Both the position numbers and the translations under genes were made by a program. A stretch of DNA of 64,000 nucleotides, taken from positions 136,324,096-136,388,095 of the forward strand of contig CM065802.1 of assembly GCA_033398695.1 (NCBI GenBank), in the 5' to 3' direction. Every line of letters starts with the position of its first letter. The stretch's first letter is position 1. This document shows positions 31,191 through 42,081 of the stretch, one piece after another. The stretch comes from Orobanche coerulescens. Taxonomy: Eukaryota; Streptophyta; Magnoliopsida; Lamiales; Orobanchaceae. Below the pieces are notes generated by a model, which saw only the letters and a list, made by a program, of their open reading frames with translations, ran no database searches and was not told the origin of the DNA.

Positions 31191-33641
31191 TGTAATACCC
31201 GGTTGTAATTCAGTCATTATCATTCAGTAATTATCGTCCAGTAATGGTCACTCAGTAATTTTCACTCATTAATGATCATTTGTCACTCATATTCAATCAT
31301 TATATTCACCATTCAGAGTAATTGTATCAATCGTCATTCATCATCAATCTAGTTGGAGAATCGTGTCGTGTTTATCATCATTGTCATCTTCATAGTGGGC
31401 TGTGTGTGAGGAGTAGCGCACGCTATGAACTCTCTTTAGCGCGCGCTAATTGAGTTCAGGTAGAGCACGCTACCTCTCAACACTAGCGCACGCTAATGCA
31501 GTTCAAAGTAGGCAGTCCAGAAGGCACTGGACTGCAGTTGGGTTGTGAGTAGCGCACACTACGAATGGTAAGTAGCGCGCGCTAGTAGGTTGGAGTAGCG
31601 CACGCTATGCAGTCGGTGTAGCGCGCGCTAAGGTCGGTCAGGCAGAGTCCAGTTGCTACTGGACTGAATTGGAATAATTCCTAGCGCACGCTACGAGTAG
31701 ATATTAGCGTATGCTAATCGGTGTCAGTAGCGCACGCTAGATCTTGTGTGTAGCGCGCGCTACCGTGATCATATCAGAGAACAGGAGGTTCTGGACTTCA
31801 GTACTGGACACCAGATAAATCTTTAGCGCACGCTAACATTTTGTGTTAGCGCACGCTAAATACATGGTTGTAGCGCACGCTACAAGTGGTACGTAGCGCA
31901 CACTACCATTGCGAACAGAGTATACTGGACTACCCAGTATACCCGTTAGCGCACGCTACGCACAGGAGCTAGCGCGCGCTAATCCGAGGACAGTATAAAT
32001 TGGACAGTGTAGTCCAGATTCGTCATTTGCCATTTCTTTTCATTCCTTCATCGATTTTGGGCGATTTGGAGCTTCTTGAGGAGTGTTTTTCGAGGTGAAA
32101 TCAGATATAAACATTTCCAAGCATATAATCCGGAGTAATCATCATTTCATCATCTTCAACATCATAATAATGGTAATCACCTTTTGAATCTAGGAATTCG
32201 GAGTTCAAGTGTTTTCCTTCGATTTATTCGTGTAAGCTTGGATTGTTGTTGGAATATGTTAGATGTGGATTATCTACCTTGGATAAATATATTCCTACGG
32301 ATTTTATGGCTTATATTTGGATTTCATGAATTGTTGTGGGTTTGAATCAAGAACACTTGGGGTTGACTTTGATATTTTTGGAGGTTTTCGATTAGATGTT
32401 GTCGTTAACTCGAATTGTGGATTCCTATGAGATTATTGATATCATTGAAGTTGTTTTGTTGGTTTGAAATACTCATTTTGGAGTTGGTCTTGATATATTT
32501 GGGATTTGGATATTATCGAAGGATGTATGTTGCTAAGTATTCGCTAGAATGCCTCAATGAGTTTGGATATTGTTGTATCGACGTTTGAGTTGGATATAAT
32601 CGTGTTTGATACGTATATTGAGCGTTTGTTGGTAATTGTCATTCAAGGTTGTTCGAGCGACCGACATCTCATTGTAGGATGTTTGTTCGAGGAAGGACAT
32701 TCTTCACCGGTTGAGTAAGTTAATTCTTACTTGGTTAAAAGGATATTCATTCCTTTCGTTGTTGTTCATTCATAATCGTAATTCATTCATAATGTATTAC
32801 CCGTATTGAGACTTGTAATTGTCAATTAATCACTTCATTCACGAGGAACGACGGTTCCAATCATTTCATTGAGCTATCATTCATTTCACTATCATTTCAT
32901 CCCGGTGAGTCATTCTTGACTTTGTCGGATTGTTATTCATTATTATTCGTCACAGTCATTTATTGTCCATATGACCTTCTGGGTTCATATTGCGTGGCCG
33001 GGTGGGGATGTGTGGAATTTTTAGTCGGGCACGTGATGGTCATGTGTTGAGTTCACCGACACATTGGACTGTGCACACGGTAATGTACTTCCATGAGACT
33101 AATTAGGTACAAGGACGGGTGTGTCCGGAGACTCCTCTTGTACACTTGCTCATACCATTACGGGCGTACTATGATGCCTCTCTTCAGCGTCATTTCATAA
33201 TTAAGATATATCATGATTGTGTTATTCAACTCTTGAGGATTGTTGTTCTGTGTAACTGAACCCGTTGGGGGATATTGTTTTCAGGTCATGGCAAGGCTAA
33301 GGTACGGGAAGAGAACGTTGACGGAGAGGAGTCCCAGTGGTACTAGTAGGGGGGCCCAGTCCTTTCATTCACTCGTGTTTTCTTTTTTTTTATTTCCGCT
33401 GCAGACTTCCATTTGGATATTCATTTCATTCAGTTTTGTATATTTTATCTTCATATAAAATATACATGTATTCGGTATTATCTTGGGTGTGTTGTAATGG
33501 AACTCCTCATCGGAGTGATTGATGATATATTGTGGTTCGGTACTACAATTATATTATTTAATTCATTAATTTTCATTCGCCTGGTGGGTCCCAGTCGGGG
33601 GTCCATGGCACTGTAATATCCGCCTAGTTTGGGGTGTTACA
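31191..33641 (+). repeat. 3' LTR of E1
   Basis: The LTR is 2451 bp, the same length as the 5' LTR and about 2% different in the part I compared. It ends GGGGTGTTACA, followed by the CTCCC target duplication. Confidence 0.96.
31414..31981 (+). promoter_or_regulatory. Palindromic 12-mer array, E1 3' LTR
   Basis: Same 4+4+4+4+2 layout as the 5' LTR, first unit 31414, last 31970-31981, with TATAAATT at 31994-32001. Each LTR has its own worn units (for example TAGCGCATGCTA at 24398 against TAGCGCACGCTA at 31414), so they decayed after insertion. Confidence 0.93.
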
Positions 33642-33646
33642 CTCCC
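33642..33646. repeat. Target site duplication of E1, right copy
   Basis: CTCCC directly after the 3' LTR end GGGGTGTTACA, matching 24170-24174. Confidence 0.95.
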
Positions 33647-35141
33647 GTGCTGCATGAGTACACATCCGATCCCCTAGCCCGAAGCGTCACTAAAACTGAG
33701 AAACCCTCATTACCACTCGGTAAAGCCAAAATGGGGGCTGTCGTCAACCGCTTCTTTAACTCTTTGAAACTCTTCTGCCTCTCGTCGGTCCACACAAACT
33801 TTTCTGACTTCTGTAACAACTGAGTCAGTGGTCGAGCGAGCTTAGAGAACCCCTCGACAAATATACGATAATACCCAGCCAAACCCAGAAAACTACGGAC
33901 CTCCTTCACGTTTTTTGGCGGCGCCCAATCCAGTACTGCCTCTATCTTATGTGGGTCCACACGTACACCCTTGGCCGAGATCACGTGACCGAGAAACATA
34001 ACCTCCCACAACCAAAACTCACACTTTGAGAACTTCGCAAAAAGATGCCGAGTTCTCGAGATTCCCAACACGATATGCAAATGGCGTGCATGCTCCTCCT
34101 CACTCGAGTAAATCAAGATATCGTCAATAAAGACAACTACACACTTATCGAGGTATTCGATAAAGACTTTGTTCATAAGCTACATGAACACAGCTGGGGC
34201 GTTGGTTAGCCCAAAAGGCACAACCACAAACTCGTAATGATCGTATCTCGTCCGAAAGGCCGTCTTCGGAATGTCGGAATCCTTCACTCGGAGCTGATAA
34301 TACCCCGACCTCATATCAATCTTAGAAAACACGGTTGCCCCTTGCAATTGGTCAAACAAGTCATCAATCCTCGGAAGCGGATACTTGTTTTTGATAGTCA
34401 CTTTGTTCAACTTTCTATAGTCGATACACAAACGAAGTGACCCATCCTTCTTCTTTACAAACAGGACCGGTACGCCCCAAGGCGAAGCGCTCGATCGAAT
34501 ATACCCCATGTCTAGCAACTCTCCCAACTGTTTCTTCAACTCAAGCATCTCGGCAGGCGCCATACGGTATGGCGACTTAGAAATTGGTGCTGCACCCGGC
34601 TCTAAATCCACAGTAAACCCAACCTCCGGGTCTGGCGGCAAACCCGGCAACTCATCTGGAAAGACGTCAGGATACTCACACACTACCGGAATAGACGAGA
34701 GCTCAACTCCCCCTTCTTCCGATCTCAAAGCATAACACCAATAACCCGTGCAACCTCCTCGAAGAAGTCTCACAGCTTTCAAAGCGCTGACCAGAAATCT
34801 CTGACTACTCCGATTACGCCCCACAAAAGAATGGTCGGTACCGTCAGAGGCTAACATCGAAACGGTTCTCGTTCTACAATTCATGATCGCCCCATGACGG
34901 TCCAGCCAATCTTCACCAAGAATCAGATCCTCGTCTTTAATATCTACCGCAATCAGATTAGAAGCCAATCCCTCCCCGCGATACTCACCGGAAAATCTCT
35001 AATCTCACGATCCCCCACGATGCTATCCCCACTAGGCAGTTTAACAACAAATGGTTTACACGCAATTAGGCGATCAACATGCAGACGATGCACACAATCC
35101 ATAGATATGAAAGAAAGCGTAGCACCAGAATCGAATAACAC
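33647..35141 (-). pseudogene. E0 protease and reverse transcriptase
   Basis: 5' half of the E0 pol. Protease: LFDSGATLSFIS (DSG variant of the catalytic DTG) at about 35130. A frame change near 34960 leads to [16 protein letters not shown], then the [78 protein letters not shown], and the active site [10 protein letters not shown] (about 34130). A single in-frame TAG at 34180-34182 follows APAVFM, where Gln or Asp is usual. The connection domain ([27 protein letters not shown]) follows. A one-base loss near 33690 shifts the start of RNase H just before the E1 insertion at 33642-33646. All core RT motifs are present, so the lineage assignment to Tekay-like chromoviruses is firm. Confidence 0.9.
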
Positions 35142-36429
35142 AGAAACACGGAAACAGCTCGTCTCATCTCATACACACGGGGCGGAACAGACCCCGCACT
35201 AGAAGCTCCCCCTCTAGAAGGCTGCCCACGTCCTCGACCTCTACCGAAACTCTGCTGAGGCTGAGAAGCTATCGGTGCCTGATTAACGCTCGGTTCCCCT
35301 GCCGCTGGGGATGACACCTGAGTAACTGGTGCCCGAGCCGCATCTGTACAAAACTTAGCACGATCTCCCATCCTACCGCAAGCAAGACACGGAATCGGAG
35401 CCCTGTCACACTCACTTATCATGTGTTCGGGACGACTGCAGTTAAAGCAGGTAGGACCACGAAAGGAACCAGTAGGAGCAGACTTAGAACCATTTCCTCG
35501 CCCAAACGATGGGGACTGACTCCCGAAGACTCGCGAACCAGACTGAGCCTTCTGATACCCACCAGACTTACCTCCCGAAAACTGTCCGGAGGTCTTCTGT
35601 TTCTTTCCCTCGGTTGCTGTCTCTGTAGCAGAAAACGACATCTCATAAGCCAATGCCTTGTTCTGATAATCTTTCAGAGTTTTACATCCAAGACCAGACA
35701 TGTAGTGATGAACCCTCGGCTTCATCCGCATGTCAAAGTGGCGGATTTTGTCTAACTCGTCTCGGAGCTGGTTTCTCAAATAATGAAGTTGTTGGTTGTA
35801 TCCTTGATTGCATGCGAAATCGGAACATTTTGGGGCTTAGCCTCAAAGAAGGCTCGGATCCTCCACTCTTTAACTGGGCACGGACAAAATTCGTCCTCCA
35901 TCAACTCTCGAAACTCTACCCACGTGGCTACTCGATCTCGTGGTCTCACTGCTTGCCACCACGTTGCTGCCTCCTTGGCGAGGATGTACTGAGCGATGGG
36001 TACCTTCCTCTCCTCGGGGTAGTTAGCCGCCTGAAACACCTTCTCCATCTCAAATAACCAACTCTCCCAACTGAAAGGGTCGGAAGTGCCATCAAACTGC
36101 GGAAGACGCATACGAATCACGTCCTGAAGTAACTTATCATTGCCGGTTCCAGTAGGCGGAACCGGGTTGGCATTAGCTTGGCCGACCAAGACGGCCTGAG
36201 TTAGTAGCGTCATCTGGTTCGCTACTTGCTGCAAAATATTTGCCACTCCGATATTCTCATGAGCATTACCGGAGCTAGAAGATTGATCCTGCTGGCCTCC
36301 GGAACTAGGTGGAACACTGTTCGACAAGGAAGTCATCCGAATCAATTCCCGAGTTATCAGACATGGCCGCCCCACCGGCTGCGCCACATCCCCTACCGCG
36401 TCCGCGACCGCGTCCTCTACCAGTAGGTA
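35142..36429 (-). pseudogene. E0 gag with frameshifts and lost start codon
   Basis: The N-terminal Gly/Arg tract (GRGRGRGRGCG) can be read from about 36426. The codon that aligns with the F start Met is ATA, so the start is lost. A shift near 36340 leads into the frame with SLSNSVPPS, the capsid core (RMRLPQFDGTSDPFSWESW, AATWWQAVRPRDR, EFRELMEDEFCPCPVKEW) and a stop near 35776. A second shift there restores DELDKIRHFDMRMKPR, TLKDYQNKALAYEM, a basic Gly/Ser linker and two zinc knuckles. In the first of these a Gly is replaced (CFNCSRPEHMISEC), and the second is CLACGRMGDRAKFC, where His is replaced by Asp. Then come GRGRGRGQPSRGG and VYEMRRA. Overall it is about 60% similar in layout to the intact F gag. 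Confidence 0.85.
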
Positions 36430-36636
36430 TTCTGAAAAAGTAACGGGTGAGTACAATTCAAACGCAAAACGCAACAAGATACCAAGAAAGGAACCGAATA
36501 GAACAACGTAACGAGTCAAGTTAGGAGAAACTTACGAGCACCGGCGTACTGAGATGATGGCGTAGCAGTGATACTGTTCAAAAACGACACTCAACTAGAC
36601 CTAAATAACCGACAGCCTAGGCATCCATAAACTTAA

Positions 36637-36648
36637 GCTCTGATACCA
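36637..36648 (-). promoter_or_regulatory. Primer-binding site, E0
   Basis: Exact TGGTATCAGAGC on the minus strand, five bases from the LTR edge at 36654. Confidence 0.9.
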
Positions 36649-36653
36649 TATTC

Positions 36654-38668
36654 TGTAACACCCCGAAGACGATCAGGGCATATTACAGTGCCGTGGACCC
36701 CACACATTGGAGTCCACCAGGATAACGTACCAATATGACATTCGAAAAAGAAAAACATCAATAACACACAAATAATTTCTCAATCCACGACATTTAAAAC
36801 CAAAGACTGAAATTTGACAATACAATTTGACATCAAATCCATTCCCAAAACGGGTACACAAAATTAATAAATTCAAGAAAGAAGTACTCGAGTACTTAAG
36901 CAAATGACATAATAAGGAAATCACAAAACAAGACACCAATAGACAACCATTGAACAGAATCACGCCTGCCCATCATCCTCGTATGGCTCGCATGCTCGTT
37001 TGCTTCCATGACCTGTACCTGAAATGCAAAAGTATTTCCCCCATTTAAGGGGTTAGCGACAACTGCTAGTGCAAGTACAATCCATTTGAACTACCATTCT
37101 AATCAGATGAATAATGCGCCAAAAATCATTTTAGAAAACATTTATATTCCGGAATATTTACGGTGCACAAGCACAAAACACATTTCTCCAACAAAACAAT
37201 TCAAAGTTAACCATTGGTACGAGACTCACGGCCACCGTACCCCATAGATCCCCGTCGGACATCCCTGAGTGGTTAATCATAGTTCGTGATACGCACACTC
37301 ACGGCAATACGTATCCCTAGAGGCCCCGTCGGACCGTCCCTATGTGGACATACACATATCCATCCACAACAACCATGAAAAGCCATAATCTAAATACTAG
37401 AACATGTAAACAAATGTAAAGTACTTGCCTTTGAGACATCTTCGAAGAATCGGGAAAGAATAACGACTACGAACGATCTGGATGGAAAACGACGGTTCCT
37501 AAACGAAGGATTAACATAACTCAGTCCTAACGAACAACAATAATCGAATGGAAAATGCCCAAAACCCGATTACAAGCTATAACAATATACATTCAATCGA
37601 TACGGGCGAGGGTTTACGTAAAATCTCCCCGAATCGATAATTCGTGGATTAAACTTGATGAAATCGGATTGGGAATCACCCAATAACAATAATTGGTAAG
37701 GAATAATACAACATACTTGACCAATTCGAGTTTAGATGAACAAAACCAGAAAACCCCCCCAAAATTGACAAAGTAGGGTTCTAAGTCAAAATACCTTGAA
37801 TTGGAGCGGAGAAGATGGATTAAGATGATGATGTACTAAGCTTGGAACACACGAATCGGTCTGCAATGAGACTCCACGGATTACTCTCCACAAATTGCCC
37901 TAAAATCGCCGGACTCGTCCAAAGGAAGAGAAGAGCAGGAAAAATGACGAGAAAGGGGGCTGGTGTCCTATTTATATAATGCATAGTTAGCGCACGCTAA
38001 CCATCAAAAGGTAGCGCGTGCTAACGGGGGTTGCAAGCAGTCCAGTAGCTGCTGCCCGGCGTCGCTAGCGTGCGCTAGACATGTTTGGCGCGCGCTAAAT
38101 ACTACTCGATAGCGTACGCTACGGAAGCCTAGCGCACGCTACCTGATGGTCAGAGTACAGGATCCTAAGTTCAGAACCCCCACTGCCCAGTTCGCTAAAG
38201 TCGTTAGCACATGCTAATAACAACGAGTTAGCATACGCTAACTGCACATCGATAGCGCACGCAAGGAGATAAGGAGTAGCGTGCGCTACTCACGCAGCAG
38301 TTCAGTACTGCTTAATTCTGTACACTGCTGCAGAAAGTACAAAAATCGAAACGCAAGGCAAGGCCAGAATCCAGAAACATAAACACGAAATATACAATAC
38401 GATGGAGCTAAGCGCTGAAAGAAAATACAATTCCGACTACTGGGGAATCCGAAATACGACAAAGAAGATGAAATTCCCTAAACTTATAGGAAATTACAAA
38501 AATGGCATAAAGTGGAATTACGTAAAAATATCTCCGAAACTCGTCCAAATGGAAAAACTCCAAGAACAAAGTAGATTCAAAACGTCGAAACAGTTACAAG
38601 TGAGTCGATAAAAATAGACATACACCAAAAATGGAAACTGCTAAAAATGGAAAGGTACGAATATTACA
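36654..38668 (-). repeat. 5' LTR of E0
   Basis: The LTR is 2015 bp, from TGTAACACCCCGAAG to GAATATTACA on the plus strand. It lacks a block of about 150 bp present in the left copy (deletion point near 38506). It keeps the full palindrome array and two GC-rich elements near 37233-37275 and 37312-37345. Confidence 0.92.
37988..38288 (-). promoter_or_regulatory. Palindromic array, E0 5' LTR
   Basis: Ten units at 37988, 38012, 38066, 38086, 38110, 38130, 38205, 38229, 38253 and 38277. The groups of 2, 4 and 4 count from the TATA box (minus TATAAATA at 37969-37976, 11 bp away). Pitch is 24 in the outer block and 20/24/20 in the middle block. Confidence 0.85.
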
Positions 38669-38877
38669 ATAGTTTGTGATTGGTGTGGAAAGTGGTTTAC
38701 TTGTTATGTTTAGGCTCTCCTGGCACTGATTAATGACACTGAAAGGATAGAGATAAATATTAAGCTGAAGTAATAGTTGAAACCAATTAAGTTGTGTGAT
38801 TTTTAGTTTAGGCATGTTTTTGGTGAAGGTAAAACAATCTGTTGTAATTATAGAATCGTTAGGCGTACCTTGGGGTG

Positions 38878-41800
38878 CTAGTGTAGGTTGTTAAAAGCCT
38901 CCTTATACACAATATTCCTTGTGTGTTGCTTTAAGTTCTTGTCATTATCTTCTATCATTAGGATTTTCAGTCCTTCTGGGCTTGTGACTCTAGATAGCGC
39001 CACATAGAGTTGTCCGTGGCTGAAAACGGGTGCTGGCAAATACATGCCTAAAAAATTAAGTGATTGACCTTGAATTTTGTTGATGGTCATAGCATAACAT
39101 GGTTTAATGGGAAACTGTCTTCTTTTAATAATGAATGGCCATTGAGATCTGGTTGATGTCACGATAATCCTTAGTATCAAGACCACATCTCCAATATTTG
39201 AGCCGGTGATGATTTTTGCTTGAATAACACATTCTCCCAGATGCGTGATAATCAGTCTGGTTCCGTTGCACATACCTTGGCTTGGATTGACATTTCGTAA
39301 CAGCATAACTGGTAGATCTCTTTTTAGTTTTAGCCCGTGCGGCGGCATCCCTTGGAATTTTAAAGAATTTAAAAACTCCAGCGGGTATAACTCTTCTTGA
39401 TCAAGTGCATCAATTGATGCCTTACAGATCTCATCCGAACTTTTGTAGGTGATAGACTGACCTTCTAGATTTTTAAACATATATTCATCGATGTCGTCTG
39501 CATCATCATTTTTCGGTGTTAATATTGCCCTTTCTCTTAGATAGCCTTCATTTATTTGCCTTACAGTGAAGGCCGGAAATATTTCTTTAACAACCTCTGC
39601 TATGGGACACTCCCATTCTTTAATGAGGAAATTTTCTGGAATTTGAATCCAAGTTGTTTCATCCTCTCCTTCTTTCATTTTTGCCGGCACTTTTCCATCC
39701 CCAACATCTAAAACCCACTGATTAAACTTCTGTTTATCAGTGTCAATGCGACCATTCGTGTTATGCCAAACATATTTTGTTGGTATTTGAGCATAAGTTA
39801 GTTCCCTCGCATTTGCATCTCTTTTGTTTAATTCAAACCACTCTGTAAACATAGTTTCTATAATATTTTCTCGCCCAAGTAATTCTGGCAAACTTTGCGA
39901 GTCACGAAGTGTGATTGTTAGCTGTTCTGGCAAGTGGAAAATCAGATTCATGACTGATGGATAGCAGTGGTTGATATCGAAACGGTAGATACGCCAGACT
40001 GCCTCACACGGGGCCAAAAATCGATAATCCAAGTAATTTTTTATTTCATCGACTGCAACAATCCTTTCTGACCCCGATTATAAAGTTACATTCTCTTGTA
40101 TAATGATGGTGGCTCGGTCTGGTCCCTTGTTTAGGTATTTAAATAAATTTTTAATTGCCCTTGATCTATTGCACCATTCCACGTTAATGTGTGCTTGGTA
40201 TTTGAGCAGAAGGTATCGATTGTATGGGACGACATATGAGTTGTCGAATGTGTACTTACCTTTAATAGCACAGACTTTGTTGTTCCTTATGCGGTAAATA
40301 GGGTACCCATCATCATCAATCTTTGTTTCTGCATAAACTAACTTTGGGAAATGTTTCCCACATTTTCCTTCAACTGTGCATGAAGCACTGTTTGTTTGCG
40401 TGCCACACGGTCCATGTAGCATATATTATGTAATAGCTATGTATCCTTCCGGATCGCGGGCTGGTGACAGTATTTCAGCTGAGATTATATCATCTATATC
40501 GCTTGCGGTTTTGCATTTGTATATGTCTTCAAGCCATAGCAAGATATGGGCATACGGGAGTCCATGCTTTTGGAACTCGATCACGTACACAACTGTGAAA
40601 GAGCGCATGAAACAATATTCTGTTAATATATGACTATGAAAAATAGACAATTGTGTATATAAAGACTTTATAGTACCTGCCTGGGACTTGCCAAAACATT
40701 GATTTTGCGTAATATCATCCAGTAGCTCAGTTAAATTCATCTTGAAAACCCTTGTGCCAACTTCCGGCCGATCATGTGGTTTCTGCCCAAGAATATGAGA
40801 TAACATCTCTTCAATTTCCGACCATTTTGTATTAGAAGTGAAAGTGATGAAGAGATCCAGATTGCCATATGCGCGGCATAGAGCCATCACATCTTGGTAA
40901 TTTTGCATCATATATCTTGGGCCCCCAGTGAAACTTGAGGGCAGAACTATTCTTTAACCAATCGCTTCAGCTCTTGTATCTTCTCTTGTGACAGTGTTAT
41001 ATATATTATGATAGAGGTCGACACGCAAGTCACTTTGATTGTTTCTCGTCCATCTAAGTCTGTGCTCTTCAATTATTGTGTAAGCATCCACCAGGTATTG
41101 TTGAAATAAGCGTCCACCTCTTAGCAAAGTAGTTCCCTCATTATCCCTATACTGAATTACATAACAATAGTACTCTCGCATTGTTAAAAACCCGCAGTTA
41201 GTTTTTCATGTTCCTGAATTGCTATGGTAAGGTATCTTATCATGAAAGTCATCCTCTCCAAACGGGAATAACAAAAGATATTGCAGTGCCATGTATGATG
41301 GATGCAATTCTGATATTCATTTCGGGCCACAACTCTTGTTGTATACAATAATATCTCTCGTTTCATTTGCGTCACCAAAATCATTTGTTATTAATGCCGC
41401 CACTTCAGACATATTTGGCGCATTATATTGCCTTGAATTTATTCTCTGTCCGAGTAGTCGTAGCTGAAAATCATATGAGTTGTTTTGGGAACACCAATCT
41501 CTAGCCATCCGAAATGCTTGGGCAACAGAGCTGAATTCATTCAGCATATCAATCAGGCCTGTGACTATTGCTTCTTCTCGTCCTTCTCTTGTCTGATTTT
41601 TAATGAAAGCCGACATACAATTGGTGGTCTCATTTTGTGTGTCAAAGAAGTAAAGTTGAGCAAACTTGGGTTGAGTTCCCTCTGCCGGAAGTAGAGACCC
41701 CATTCGGTGATAATTTTGCCCATTTAGTTTAAATGTATATGGCCCTCGTCCTTGATTTATTGAGTGATCTATATTTCCTCCAAAAGAAGTGAAGCAAAAC

Positions 41801-42081
41801 ATGCCATTATATATCTTGATTTGTTCTCTAAACTTCGATGTTGCAGGATCATTAAAGTCCAGCAACCTGTTGAGTGGTGGAGGGGCATCATTGAATCTAG
41901 GCAGGCACACTTTACCATCCTGGCAGCACATGGAGAACGTTGGATTTGCAGTCCTGTTTGCCTTTTTGCTCCTTTCTTCACGCCACATGTATGCTTGACA
42001 GTTAGTACACTTTGTCGATGGAGGTCCAAGGTTATGGTATGATACTTGCACACCTTGTGGATTAAATGATTTACAATCCAT
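38878..42081 (-). pseudogene. Helitron RepHel with five stops and no helicase core
   Basis: A Rep nuclease fused to a PIF1-type helicase that would nick and unwind the transposon. One frame is kept over 3.2 kb, broken by stops at 41317-41319 (TGA), about 41210 (TGA), 40954-40956, 40426-40428 and 40078-40080 (TAA). In order: the N-terminal Helitron domain (MGSLLPAEGTQPKFAQLYF, YNAPNMSEVAALI), then PSSFTGGPRYMMQNYQDVMA and FITFTSNTKW. The HUH site reads GLPYAHIL instead of GLPHAHIL, so the first catalytic His is Tyr. After MLHGPCG, the YLDYRFL tyrosine region and YVWHNT, the protein jumps to the C-terminal helicase part (GMPPHGLKLKRDLPVMLLRN, YAMTINKIQGQSLNFLG, GQLYVALSRVTSPEGL). The Walker A/B part of PIF1 (GGTGKT) is absent; roughly 300 or more codons are missing. 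Confidence 0.92.

Larger units (their letters stand above)
24175..33641 (+). mobile_element. Complete Ty3/gypsy element E1 (Tekay/Del chromovirus)
   Basis: The element is 9467 bp with two LTRs of exactly 2451 bp. The PBS is next to the 5' LTR and the PPT next to the 3' LTR, and the order gag-PR-RT-RH-INT lies between. It is flanked by CTCCC at 24170-24174 and 33642-33646. It lies in opposite orientation inside the RNase H gene of E0. In the first 245 or so aligned bases of the LTRs I count five mismatches (about 2%), so it is the youngest complete element here, yet its genes are already broken. Confidence 0.96.
20237..38668 (-). mobile_element. Ty3/gypsy element E0 (Tekay/Del chromovirus), split by E1
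   Basis: Minus-strand order: 5' LTR 36654-38668, PBS 36637-36648, gag, protease, RT, RNase H (interrupted by E1 at 24175-33641), integrase, chromodomain-like tail, PPT (22287-22300), 3' LTR 20237-22286. Without E1 the internal region is about 4.9 kb. ATAGT at 38669-38673 is the likely target duplication in Helitron DNA; the other copy was lost when F inserted. Confidence 0.93.
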
